From positions 1-20,349 of the forward strand of contig CAIUSQ010000094.1 in NCBI GenBank assembly GCA_903901905.1: 20,349 nt of DNA. The letters run 5' to 3'. The notes below the pieces were generated by a model that saw nothing but the letters and a program-made list of their open reading frames with translations, did no database searches and was not told the origin of the DNA. This document shows positions 1 through 7,888 of the stretch, in pieces. How positions within the stretch are numbered: the first letter of the stretch is position 1; every line of letters starts with the position of its first letter. This stretch comes from an uncultured Actinomycetes bacterium (GTDB lineage Bacteria; Actinomycetota; Actinomycetes; Nanopelagicales; Nanopelagicaceae). Both the position numbers and the translations under genes were made by a program.

Positions 1-40
1 CACTTTCACCAAGTGCCGGCATCGTTACAGAAAATGTCAT
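1..40 (-). CDS. sucB: Start of sucB, dihydrolipoamide acyltransferase (E2), partial
   Basis: Only the first 13 codons are in the window; the gene runs off the left edge. They read MTFSVTMPALGES, the usual opening of the lipoyl domain of 2-oxoacid dehydrogenase E2 proteins, which in Actinobacteria serve the 2-oxoglutarate or pyruvate dehydrogenase complex. The ATG at 38-40 has a clear SD (AAGGGAG at 47-53, 6 nt spacer). The gene starts 15 nt after the lpdA stop, so E3 and E2 are probably cotranscribed, as is common in this phylum. Which 2-oxoacid it serves cannot be told from this fragment; sucB is chosen because the linkage is usual in actinobacterial genomes. Confidence 0.8.
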   Translation of the reverse strand, partial: MTFSVTMPALGES

Positions 41-55
41 TGTTTTCTCCCTTGG

Positions 56-1423
56 TTATCCGTGTGCGTGAAGCGGTTTGCCGGCAAGTGCCATGTGAGC
101 CTCACCCATGGCCTCTGAAAGTGTTGGATGTGCATGGATTAGCGGTGCAACATCTTCTGCACGTGCTTCCCAGTTATAAATTAATTCTGCCTCGGCTAAC
201 AGTTCACCAACTCGCGCTCCAACCATGTGAACACCTAGAACTGGACCATTTTTTTGAGAAACTAACTTAATTGAACCTGAAGTATTTAGAATTTGAGCTT
301 TTCCATTTCCTGCTAGGTCATACGTTAGTTCGACAACATCATGGCCACGCTTTTTTGCTTCTTCAGTGGTTAATCCAACCGATGCTACTTCAGGGTCTGA
401 GTAGGTGACGCGAGGGATTCCGTCATAGTTTATTGGACGGGGATTTAATCCTGCGATCTCCTCTGCAACTAAAATTCCCTCTGCAAATCCAACGTGTGCC
501 AATTGCAATGTTGGAATTAAGTCACCAACTGCCCAGATACCTGGAATATTAGTTCGGCACTTGTCATCTACTAGTACATAACCGCGATCCATAGTTATGC
601 CCTGCTCCTGATAACCAATGTTCGCCGAAACCGGCCCACGACCCACTGCAACCATCAGCAGTTCGGCAGTTAATGATTTTCCATCTTCGAGGGTAACGGT
701 GACATCTTTTTTGTTTTTTACTGCCGATGCAAACTTAACGCCAAGTTCTAGATTAATTCCACGCTTTCGAAATGCCCGCTCAAGTTGCTTACTTGAAGAT
801 TCATCCTCAAGTGCGATCAACCGCGGCAAACCTTCAACAATTGTCACTTCACTTCCAAATGATTTCCAGACTGATGCAAATTCAGAGCCAATGACTCCGC
901 CACCAAGAACAATCACGCTTTTTGGAACATAGTTCAACTTAGTCCCATGATCGGATGTAATTATTCTTTCTCCATCAATTTCTAAACCGGGGAGAGTTTT
1001 TGCATATGAACCTGTAGCCAAAACTATGTTCTTGCCAGAGTATTTTACCCCTGCTACCTCAACGGTATCTTTTGAAACGAGTTTTCCGTGACCTTCAACA
1101 AAAATTATTCCCCGTGACTTCACTAGTCCAGATAAGCCTTTGTAAAGCTTATTAATTACGCCATCTTTATAGGCGTTGACTCCATCCATATCCATGCCAT
1201 TAAGAGTTGACTTAACGCCAAACTTTGAACCTTCGCGAGCGCCGTCTGCAATCTCGGCCGAATGAAGTAGGGCTTTAGTTGGAATGCAACCACGATGTAG
1301 ACAGGTACCACCGACTTTGTCCGATTCGATTAATGCGACCTTAAGGCCAAGTTGTGCTCCTCTAAGTGCTGCAGCGTAACCGCCACTTCCGCCACCAAGG
1401 ATTACAAGATCGAATTGCGACAC
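56..1423 (-). CDS. lpdA: Dihydrolipoyl dehydrogenase (E3)
   Basis: This FAD flavoprotein reoxidises the dihydrolipoyl groups of 2-oxoacid dehydrogenase complexes (and of the glycine cleavage H protein) with NAD+, in the cytoplasm. It has 455 aa, normal for the family. Visible are the FAD-binding GGGSGG at residues 10-15, the redox disulfide in GGTCLHRGCIP (C41 and C46), an NAD-binding glycine motif VLGGGVIGSEF near residue 175, and the C-terminal dimer motif with catalytic H432 and E437 (HPTLSE). The start is GTG at 1421-1423, with SD AAAGGAG at 1430-1436 and a 6-nt spacer; a start further upstream is not needed. It lies 15 nt ahead of sucB in the same direction and 146 nt after pepA. GcvT nearby also depends on E3 activity, but the sucB linkage is the stronger context. 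Confidence 0.97.
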   Translation of the reverse strand: MSQFDLVILGGGSGGYAAALRGAQLGLKVALIESDKVGGTCLHRGCIPTKALLHSAEIADGAREGSKFGVKSTLNGMDMDGVNAYKDGVINKLYKGLSGLVKSRGIIFVEGHGKLVSKDTVEVAGVKYSGKNIVLATGSYAKTLPGLEIDGERIITSDHGTKLNYVPKSVIVLGGGVIGSEFASVWKSFGSEVTIVEGLPRLIALEDESSSKQLERAFRKRGINLELGVKFASAVKNKKDVTVTLEDGKSLTAELLMVAVGRGPVSANIGYQEQGITMDRGYVLVDDKCRTNIPGIWAVGDLIPTLQLAHVGFAEGILVAEEIAGLNPRPINYDGIPRVTYSDPEVASVGLTTEEAKKRGHDVVELTYDLAGNGKAQILNTSGSIKLVSQKNGPVLGVHMVGARVGELLAEAELIYNWEARAEDVAPLIHAHPTLSEAMGEAHMALAGKPLHAHG

Positions 1424-1569
1424 AGAGGGCTCCTTTCAACAACCAAAAAATCTATCGGCTTCTGGCTCAGCAGATTCACTAGGGCCTATCTTGCCTCACA
1501 TAGGGGCAAAGTTCACAATGCACGACAAGGGTCCCAGTTGTGCTGTTTGCAAGGGGCGAAGGAAGGTTT

Positions 1570-3060
1570 TTATCCTTGCTCAGCCAAAGTCACAAGTGTG
1601 CGAAAAGCGACTCCAGTTCCACCAACGGGCGTATAACCATGAGGTTTGCCTTCGTTATAGGCAGGTCCTGCAATGTCTAAATGCAGCCATGGAAGTTCAG
1701 TTGAGACAAAGTCCTTTAGGAACAATCCTGCAACTAACATTCCACCCATTCGATCACCGATGTTAGCTAGATCTGCAACAGGTGAATCCAGTGATGCTCG
1801 AAGCTCTTCGGGCAATGGCATTGGCCAGAACTGCTCACCACTTATCGCAGCGCAATTTAAAAACGCATCACTAAATTCTTGGTTATTTGTCATAACTGCA
1901 CTTGTTCTTGTTCCCAAGGCAACAACTTGAGCACCTGTTAATGTGGCAACATCTACAATTCCATCTAATTTATTTTTTGATGCCTGTGCCTTAACAAGGG
2001 CATCTGCAAGTACTAATCGACCTTCTGCATCAGGGTTTAGAACTTCGACAGTCTTTCCGCCAAAGATGGTAATTATGTCACTTGGTCTTACGGCAGTATC
2101 ACTTGGCATGTTCTCTGCCAATGGTGCCCACATTTCAATTGCAACAGGAAGTTTAAGTTGTGCAATTGCTAGTACCGCAGCGCAAACTGCCGCAGCACCA
2201 CTCATGTCCGACTTCATCGCTTCCATACCTGCTGCCGGTTTGAGCGCTAATCCACCTGTATCAAAAGTTATTCCCTTACCAACGTAGGCGTATCTTTTTA
2301 CGGATTTACCTTTAGGGGTATAGGAAACATGTAGAAGTCGAGGGGGATTTGCCGAACCTTGGCCTACTCCAATGATTCCACCGAAACCCTGACTCTTTAA
2401 CGCCTTTTCATCCCAAATCTGTATCTTTAGACCTGACTTCGCGCCCCCGGCAGAGTTCACTTCTGCTGCAATTTTTTTACAAAATGACTCTGGAGTTAAA
2501 TGGCTCGGTGGCATGTTAATCAAATCTCTTACCAAGAATGCATATCGAGCAATTATCTCAGCCCGTGATGCCGCTGATTTGCCCTGCGCATTGTTTGCCA
2601 ATTTCGAGTAGATGGTTATGTTTTTAATTGGCTCTTTGTGGTTAGCTTTTGTTGAGCCTTTAAAAGATGTGAAGTTGTATGCACCAAGTGCTGCCCCTTC
2701 GGCAACAGCAGCTAACTCTGTGGTTTTTTTGGCTGGTAAGGCAAAGGTGGCAGAGGAGTTTCCATGTAGCTCACGAGCGGCGCTTCCTGCAGCTCGACGC
2801 AGTGTTTCATGTGAGTACGTTGGCGATTTTGAACCAAGGCCGGTAAAGACCATAAGTCTTACAAGTGTGCCAGGAATCTTTACTACTTCGTCAGCCTTAC
2901 CCGTCGCCCCTACATCTACTAATTGAGCGATGATTTTTTTGGAATCGATAACCATGTCACCAGATTCGATGGCCAATCCACCCTTTGAATCAGTGGAGGC
3001 TAATCCCAATACTAATATTTCATCTTTGACGACACCATCAGAAATTCTAATTTTGCTCAC
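1570..3060 (-). CDS. pepA: Leucyl aminopeptidase (M17 family)
   Basis: This cytoplasmic two-metal aminopeptidase releases N-terminal residues from peptides. With the GTG start at 3058-3060 (reading MSKIRISDG) it has 496 aa, typical for PepA. The M17 core is intact: VGKGITFDTGG carries metal ligand K262 and D267; K274 is the catalytic lysine; D285 follows; NPDAEGR (342-348) supplies D344, E346 and R348. These spacings match E. coli PepA with a constant offset of 8. The open frame can be extended to a GTG at 3114, but that would run into the divergent gcvT gene and adds a non-family N-terminus. No SD precedes the GTG; instead a TAGGCT -10 lies 7 nt upstream, which suggests a leaderless mRNA. 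A role as DNA-binding regulator, known for E. coli PepA, cannot be judged here. Confidence 0.95.
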   Translation of the reverse strand: MSKIRISDGVVKDEILVLGLASTDSKGGLAIESGDMVIDSKKIIAQLVDVGATGKADEVVKIPGTLVRLMVFTGLGSKSPTYSHETLRRAAGSAARELHGNSSATFALPAKKTTELAAVAEGAALGAYNFTSFKGSTKANHKEPIKNITIYSKLANNAQGKSAASRAEIIARYAFLVRDLINMPPSHLTPESFCKKIAAEVNSAGGAKSGLKIQIWDEKALKSQGFGGIIGVGQGSANPPRLLHVSYTPKGKSVKRYAYVGKGITFDTGGLALKPAAGMEAMKSDMSGAAAVCAAVLAIAQLKLPVAIEMWAPLAENMPSDTAVRPSDIITIFGGKTVEVLNPDAEGRLVLADALVKAQASKNKLDGIVDVATLTGAQVVALGTRTSAVMTNNQEFSDAFLNCAAISGEQFWPMPLPEELRASLDSPVADLANIGDRMGGMLVAGLFLKDFVSTELPWLHLDIAGPAYNEGKPHGYTPVGGTGVAFRTLVTLAEQG

Positions 3061-3067
3061 AGAGCCA

Positions 3068-3073
3068 AGCCTA
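3068..3073 (-). promoter_or_regulatory. -10 box of pepA, leaderless arrangement
   Basis: TAGGCT on the minus strand is followed by 7 nt and then the GTG start of pepA. No SD-like sequence lies between. No convincing -35 is seen at 16-18 nt. The same TAGGCT-7-start arrangement precedes the aldo/keto reductase gene in this window. Confidence 0.45.
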
Positions 3074-3086
3074 TTAGAACTATTGG

Positions 3087-3092
3087 TAGGTT
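3087..3092 (+). promoter_or_regulatory. -10 box of gcvT, leaderless arrangement
   Basis: TAGGTT is followed by 6 nt and the gcvT ATG. The GGTAGG covering it could instead be read as a weak SD. It sits back to back with the pepA -10 inside a 38-bp divergent gap, so the two promoters must overlap. Confidence 0.4.
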
Positions 3093-3098
3093 TGCGCA

Positions 3099-4187
3099 AT
3101 GAACACTTCGCCACTTAACGATAAACATCTAGCCCTTAAGGCCAAGATGTCAGATTTTGGTGGCTGGATGATGCCAATCGAATATCCGGGCTCTGGTGTC
3201 CTAATCGAACACACGGCAGTTCGTGAGCGTGTGGGTATCTTTGATGTTTCACACCTTGGGAAAGCCAGCGTTGTAGGACCCGGAGCTTTAGATTTTCTGA
3301 ACACAATTCTTACTAATGATCTAGAAAAAATTGGCGATGGATCGGCGCAGTACACGCTCTTATGCGATGAAAATGGTGGAGTTGTCGATGACTTGATTGT
3401 TTATCGAAAGAGTGAAACTGATCTGTTTTTGGTACCTAACGCTTCAAATACAGCAGAAGTGGTAAGGATCCTTCAAGAGATGGCACCAGTTGCAGTTACG
3501 GTAAAAAATTTACACACCGAGTACGCAGTGATTGCAATTCAGGGTCCACTAGCTCCAAAAGTCTTAGAGAGCCTTGGAATAAAAACAGAAATCGAATATA
3601 TGGCCTTTACTGATTCAAAGATCAGTGGAGTAGAAGTGATTATTTGTCGAACTGGCTATACAGGAGAGTTGGGATTTGAAATCTTGCCCAAGGTTGCGGA
3701 TTCTTCTTTGGTTTGGGATCGTTTAGTAGATGCTATGAAAGAGTTCGATGGAGTTGTTTGCGGACTAGGAGCAAGAGACACTTTGCGGACTGAGATGGGC
3801 TATCCGCTGCATGGGCATGAACTCTCACTTGAGATTTCACCCTTGCAAGCAAGCACATCTTGGGCAGTTGGTTGGGATAAAGATTTGTTTCTTGGTTCAA
3901 AAGTTTTAAAGAATGAAAAGGAAGCAGGGCCAAAGCGCAGAAGCATGGCTTTGAAATCTTTAGATAAGAATATCCCGCGTGCAGGAATGGTTGTAAAGAA
4001 CGGTGAAGGTGAAGTAGTTGGCGAAGTCACAAGTGGTACGTTTTCTCCATCGCTTAAGGTCGGAATTGCATTAGCCCAGGTGAATGCAGATACCAAAATG
4101 GGGGACAAGCTAGTAATAGATGTACGAGGCCGGCGCGGAGATGTTGAAGTAGTAAAGCTTCCCTTTGTAACTTCTCATGTTCGTTGA
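3099..4187 (+). CDS. gcvT: Glycine cleavage system T protein (aminomethyltransferase)
   Basis: GcvT transfers the methylene group from the aminomethyl-lipoyl H protein to tetrahydrofolate, releasing ammonia. At 362 aa it has the usual bacterial length. The N-terminal KMSDFGGWMMPIEY (residues 16-29), the GGVVDDLIVYR segment with catalytic-region D97, VPNASN (112-117), RTGYTGELGFEI and LGARDTLRTEMGYPLHGHEL are all family signatures, followed by the C-terminal barrel containing VGEVTSGTFSPSL. The ATG at 3099 gives the standard N-terminus. The gene stands alone: no gcvH or gcvP is in the window, which is common when the system is scattered. It is divergent from pepA and convergent with the ECF operon 19 bp downstream. 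The paralogous families YgfZ and dimethylglycine dehydrogenase are less likely, given the intact folate-site motifs. Confidence 0.95.
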   Translation: MNTSPLNDKHLALKAKMSDFGGWMMPIEYPGSGVLIEHTAVRERVGIFDVSHLGKASVVGPGALDFLNTILTNDLEKIGDGSAQYTLLCDENGGVVDDLIVYRKSETDLFLVPNASNTAEVVRILQEMAPVAVTVKNLHTEYAVIAIQGPLAPKVLESLGIKTEIEYMAFTDSKISGVEVIICRTGYTGELGFEILPKVADSSLVWDRLVDAMKEFDGVVCGLGARDTLRTEMGYPLHGHELSLEISPLQASTSWAVGWDKDLFLGSKVLKNEKEAGPKRRSMALKSLDKNIPRAGMVVKNGEGEVVGEVTSGTFSPSLKVGIALAQVNADTKMGDKLVIDVRGRRGDVEVVKLPFVTSHVR

Positions 4188-4212
4188 AATTAATTACAGC
4201 AGCTAATCAATT
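4188..4212. terminator. Weak AT-rich inverted repeat between convergent genes
   Basis: AATTAATTA and TAATCAATT can pair around the 7-nt spacer CAGCAGC, between the stop of gcvT and the stop of the ECF S-component gene (the repeat overlaps the latter). On the minus strand the one mismatch becomes a G-U pair. The stem has no G-C pairs and no T-run follows on either side, so a role as a two-way terminator is only a possibility. Confidence 0.25.
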
Positions 4213-5013
4213 ACCAAATTTCGACTCAGTGAAAGTTATGGGAGCCATGAATGCGGCTCGAGTGTGAGTTCGATTGAGGGCAGAAAGAATTGATCGACCT
4301 GTTATTACAATTAAAATTGAAGTAAAGATTGCCCTTGGAATATCCCAGGCCATTGCAGTCAGAAAGTGAAAGCTAAAAAACCTGTAGATATTCTCAGTGA
4401 TCGGACCACCTGGAATATATGAAAGTTGGGTTCCTGTACCGAGAGTCCATGGCCAAAACTGTAAGTCCATTAAGGTTCCAAAAAGCATAGAAGCAAATGC
4501 ACCGAAAGCAGCAAGAAGAATAATTTCCGCCTTTCCTCCTAACTTCTTTGGTAGCGATCCAGCCATCATTCCAATCCAAGCTGCGGCAAAAATTTGGTAA
4601 CCGAGCCATGGGCCCATGCCACCGGTCAGAAGTGCTGAGGCAAACATTGAGATTATGCCTAGCAAAAATCCGAAAGATACCCCAAAGACGCGTGCACTTA
4701 AAATCAAAATGAACCACATCGGTTCTATTCCAACCGCGCCAGCCCCGAGTGGGCGAAGAGCGGCAATGATCGCCGACAAGATACCTAGTAACGCAATAGA
4801 TTTTGCATCCATTCGCGAATTAGAAACCTCAACAATCACAAGCAAAACAGCCAGTGCAATTGCACTCCAAAAAATAAGCTGTGTTTGAGGCACGTTTGCA
4901 CTGGAATAGAAAAAGGGCCAAAGAAAACCAGCTGCACTCAGCAATGACGCAGCAGAAAGAATGAGAATACTCTTCCTGCGCAACCTAACAACATCTGGAG
5001 TGAATTGGCTCAT
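4207..5013 (-). CDS. ECF transporter S component (substrate-binding membrane protein)
   Basis: The S component of an energy-coupling factor importer binds the vitamin or cofactor in the membrane and toppled rotation of it drives uptake. The 268-aa protein is strongly hydrophobic, with roughly six to seven membrane segments (for example about 15-35, 47-63, 73-88, 98-128, 140-153, 163-180 and 215-238). IEPMWFILILSARVFG (96-111) and GGMGPWLGYQIFAAAWIGM (131-149) resemble the actinobacterial S components that sit beside SCO2322-like proteins; this is a recognition from memory. Its ATG overlaps the stop of the ATPase gene by 4 nt (ATGA), so translation is probably coupled. The substrate cannot be read from the sequence: cobalamin or a precursor is my first guess, from the CbrT-type context, with thiamine precursors or other vitamins as alternatives. 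Confidence 0.8.
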   Translation of the reverse strand: MSQFTPDVVRLRRKSILILSAASLLSAAGFLWPFFYSSANVPQTQLIFWSAIALAVLLVIVEVSNSRMDAKSIALLGILSAIIAALRPLGAGAVGIEPMWFILILSARVFGVSFGFLLGIISMFASALLTGGMGPWLGYQIFAAAWIGMMAGSLPKKLGGKAEIILLAAFGAFASMLFGTLMDLQFWPWTLGTGTQLSYIPGGPITENIYRFFSFHFLTAMAWDIPRAIFTSILIVITGRSILSALNRTHTRAAFMAPITFTESKFGN

Positions 5014-6614
5014 GAGATTTCAATCGCTGCAGTGACATCTCTGACTCGCAACCAGGGATGTGGTGACATTACTTTTGCCACTTGTGGCGCAAATGCCGGG
5101 GATGAAAGCAACACATCAATAGTTGTGCCATCTGCAACTTTTTCGCCATCGGCAATAAAAATGACGCGGGTCGCCAAATCTGCCACTAGTTCAACATCGT
5201 GGGTTGCAAGGACAACGCACTTGTCATAACTTTGAGCAAAAGAAACCAGTATTGAAACAAGTTCACGTTTTGCCTGATAATCCAAACCACGTGTTGGCTC
5301 ATCCAAGATCAAAACTTGCGGATTAGATGAGAGAATCACGCTAAGTGCTAAACTAAGTCGTTGCCCTTCTGATAGATCTCGAGGATGTGTATGACCGGAC
5401 ACTCCAGGGACAAGTTGTTCCAATAAAGCCGCAGTCGTGCCTGGTCTAACTTCGTTGTCTCTATCGGCTTGTTCGCACTCTAAATTAACGCTTTGCCCAT
5501 AAAGAAGATCACTAGGCTCTTGTGGAATGTAGCCAATGCTTTCTCTACGAGATTTGCCCTTCAAACTCTGCGGATTAACACCTGATACCTCAACAGTCCC
5601 TTTTGTATGTTGAGCAATACCTGCCATCGCTTTTAGTAGTGAGCTTTTTCCGGCACCATTTCTTCCCATCAGGGCAACGATTTCGTTGCCATGAATATTG
5701 GCCGTGAAATTCTTTACTGCATTGTGGTCGGGGTAGGAGACCGATAATGAATCGATCTTTATTCGCAATGAATTATTGGAAGTAGTTGCAGGTTCAACGC
5801 TCTGGTATTTCTTATCTCTAAGATCTTGCGTCATCCTGCGCATTTCACGAACCGTTGTTCCAATTTCATGTAGTCCTAAAGCCCTTGCTAATTCAACTAT
5901 AGGAGGGGCAATAGGGGAGTCGACCATTATTTGTTCGGGAGAACCGATCTTGGTTTCACCTTGTCCGTTGATATAAACAACGCGATCGGCGAATTGGATA
6001 ACTCTCTCCAATTTATGTTCTGCAATAACAACAGTAAGACTCAAATCATGAACCAGCCGCTGGAGAATCGAAAGTACTTCTTCTGCTGCAATTGGATCCA
6101 GGGCGCTAGTTGGTTCATCTAGAACAAGAACCTTCGGATGCGCAACCAAAGCAGAACCGATAGCAATTCTTTGTTGCTCACCACCACTTAATGTTGCAAT
6201 GGTTCGATTTCTTAGTGGCGCAAGGCTTAACAGATCTAGAATTTCTTCAACTCTTTTGCGCATGACTTCATTTGGCAGATTTAGATTTTCCATACCAAAT
6301 GCAAGTTCTTCTTCTACGGTATCTGTAACAAAACCATTAAGTGGATTTTGCCCCACAATGCCAATCAGATGCGCCATTCCACCAGGTTTTACCAGTTGAG
6401 TTGAGATTCCATCAACGGTTACATCTCCTGCCAAGATGCCACCTGTGTGATGAGGCACCAAACCGTTGATCAGACGCAAGAGTGAAGATTTGCCAGAACC
6501 GGTTGGTCCGATCACGAGGACCATTTCACCTTCTGCAATTTCCAGGTTTAAATTCTCGAGAACTGTTGTGGTCGAATTTGGGTAGATTAATGAGACGTTG
6601 GAAAATTTGATCAT
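5010..6614 (-). CDS. ECF transporter ATPase, two fused ABC domains
   Basis: This is the energy-coupling ATPase of the importer, with EcfA and EcfA' joined in one 534-aa chain (YkoD/CbrU-like layout). Domain 1 has Walker A GPTGSGKSS (36-44), Q-loop Q89, signature LSGGE (142-146), Walker B VLVLDE with E167, and switch H200. After a linker of about 60 residues, domain 2 has GRNGAGKSS (317-325), Q365, a variant signature LSEGQ (414-418), LILDEP with E439, and H472. Both catalytic sites therefore look intact. The ATG at 6612-6614 (reading MIKFSNVSL) overlaps the T-component stop by 4 nt; the longer open frame upstream only runs back through that gene. Its own stop overlaps the S-component start by 4 nt. 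It works at the inner face of the cytoplasmic membrane. Confidence 0.93.
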   Translation of the reverse strand: MIKFSNVSLIYPNSTTTVLENLNLEIAEGEMVLVIGPTGSGKSSLLRLINGLVPHHTGGILAGDVTVDGISTQLVKPGGMAHLIGIVGQNPLNGFVTDTVEEELAFGMENLNLPNEVMRKRVEEILDLLSLAPLRNRTIATLSGGEQQRIAIGSALVAHPKVLVLDEPTSALDPIAAEEVLSILQRLVHDLSLTVVIAEHKLERVIQFADRVVYINGQGETKIGSPEQIMVDSPIAPPIVELARALGLHEIGTTVREMRRMTQDLRDKKYQSVEPATTSNNSLRIKIDSLSVSYPDHNAVKNFTANIHGNEIVALMGRNGAGKSSLLKAMAGIAQHTKGTVEVSGVNPQSLKGKSRRESIGYIPQEPSDLLYGQSVNLECEQADRDNEVRPGTTAALLEQLVPGVSGHTHPRDLSEGQRLSLALSVILSSNPQVLILDEPTRGLDYQAKRELVSILVSFAQSYDKCVVLATHDVELVADLATRVIFIADGEKVADGTTIDVLLSSPAFAPQVAKVMSPHPWLRVRDVTAAIEIS

Positions 6615-7357
6615 GAAACACCAACTACAACGATTGCAGAGATGATCACAAAAGAATCTAAGTAACTCCATTTAATTGGTCGGTATCGGGATCGCTTGGA
6701 GCTAATTCCATAACCACGTGAATCCATTGCAGCAGCCAAATCTAATGACCGTGCTAGAGACTCTTCCAGAAGTGGAATTGCAATTCGTCTCCAAGATTTG
6801 AGACCACGTGACGATTGACCTCGCAGCAATTGTGCCTGTCGAATTCGAGAAACAGAGGTTACAAGCTGGGGTAATGCAGAGGTTGCAATAACTATTGAAA
6901 CACCGAACTCGTATATATAGACAGGAAGCGTACGAAGCAATCGATGAGGGCTAGTTAAAGATGCAGCGGCGCCGAAAATCAAAATGATCGCACAGATCAA
7001 AATTCCCTCACTTAATGCTGAGGTAAGACGTTCAGAGGTGACCGCGCCACCAATTCGAATGCCCGGCATCCAACTGGGCAATTGCACGATAGGAAGAGTT
7101 AAAACTGTGTTTCCTGGAATTGGCACTCCAATTAACATTCCAATAACTGTGCGAATCACCAAGATCCACAGGGAAAGTTTTAGTGTCCATGTAAAACTTC
7201 TTCCCCACGGCGCATCTTCCCGCAACCAAAAAACTAAACCTGCTACTGCACCCACACAAAGAAGGGTCAAGACTGTACTTTGGAAGCGAACAATTGCAAT
7301 CGCCAAAAGCCCAGCCCAGATCCACCATGTCAGTGGGTGCAGTGAAGGTTTTTTCAT
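6611..7357 (-). CDS. ECF transporter T component (EcfT-like)
   Basis: This membrane scaffold couples the two ATPase domains to the S component. The 248-aa protein has N-terminal hydrophobic segments (about 10-28, 30-45, 57-75), a central hairpin region and the cytoplasmic coupling helices. Two Arg-containing motifs typical of EcfT are visible: AQLLRGQ and AAAMDSRGYG, the latter matching the family's AMxxRGY. It ends in one more hydrophobic segment. It begins 9 nt after the lipoprotein stop and overlaps the ATPase start by 4 nt, so all four genes appear to form one transcript. No clear SD precedes its ATG; translation may depend on reinitiation from the upstream gene. Confidence 0.88.
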   Translation of the reverse strand: MKKPSLHPLTWWIWAGLLAIAIVRFQSTVLTLLCVGAVAGLVFWLREDAPWGRSFTWTLKLSLWILVIRTVIGMLIGVPIPGNTVLTLPIVQLPSWMPGIRIGGAVTSERLTSALSEGILICAIILIFGAAASLTSPHRLLRTLPVYIYEFGVSIVIATSALPQLVTSVSRIRQAQLLRGQSSRGLKSWRRIAIPLLEESLARSLDLAAAMDSRGYGISSKRSRYRPIKWSYLDSFVIISAIVVVGVS

Positions 7358-7366
7358 AGGGAATTA

Positions 7367-7888
7367 CTAACGAAATTCCTCTGGTGCTTCAACTTCAATC
7401 CCACACTCTTTTGCCGGGTATCCATTAATTCCGCAGATTAATCCAGAACTTCCTGCATTTATTTTTGTAACTTGACCAAGCACATCACTTCCGAGAGCCG
7501 CTTGATCAATGACGACACACTCTTGAACAAACTCAGGAGCTGATTCACCTTCTGGCTGCAAAGACTTTGGCCCAAAATCAACTAAGAGTCCAATCCGTTT
7601 CTTTCCTTCAACTGCTGGGGTAGTTCCACAAATCGCCTCAAAGGATGGAGCCGATTTAGGTGCAAGGGCATCTGGCATAGCGTCGCTACTAAAAGTAAAG
7701 GCCCAACCTTCCACGGAGCCATCTTTAACATCTACGGTTGGTCCTGTCATTGCTGGTGTCCATGAGCTATCACCAGGAGCAGCTTGGAAGTAGCCCCAAT
7801 AACGGTAGCCTTTTTCAATGGGGGTGTTGCTGCAACCGCTTGCAAGTAACACGATTGCGATTACGGATAAAAATATTTTGCTTTTCAT
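7367..7888 (-). CDS. Predicted lipoprotein, SCO2322-like, linked to ECF importer
   Basis: This 173-aa exported protein has a signal peptide with a short basic start, hydrophobic core and LLASGC lipobox, giving C19 as the lipidated cysteine. The mature part opens with GYRYWGYF (27-34) and contains W43 and DGSVEGWAF (56-64). These resemble the SCO2322 family, small secreted actinobacterial proteins found beside ECF transporter genes; I recognise this from memory and could not test it. Four further cysteines (C87, C124, C152, C162) could form two disulfides. The ATG at 7886-7888 fits the signal peptide; an extension to 7990 would put 34 unlikely residues ahead of it. The SD GAGAGG (7899-7904) lies 10 nt upstream inside a potential hairpin. 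First gene of the operon; probably an accessory binding or docking protein. Function unproven. Confidence 0.75.
   Translation of the reverse strand: MKSKIFLSVIAIVLLASGCSNTPIEKGYRYWGYFQAAPGDSSWTPAMTGPTVDVKDGSVEGWAFTFSSDAMPDALAPKSAPSFEAICGTTPAVEGKKRIGLLVDFGPKSLQPEGESAPEFVQECVVIDQAALGSDVLGQVTKINAGSSGLICGINGYPAKECGIEVEAPEEFR

Noticed and set aside
618..932. Plus-strand open frame of 104 codons opposite lpdA
   Set aside because: It is the shadow of the lpdA coding strand, with no recognisable protein features or start signals; the same applies to the other long frames opposite pepA, ctaD, qcrA and trpD.
3061..3114. Longer pepA start at GTG 3112-3114
   Set aside because: It would overlap the divergent gcvT start and add 18 residues unlike any PepA N-terminus; the GTG at 3060 gives the normal start.
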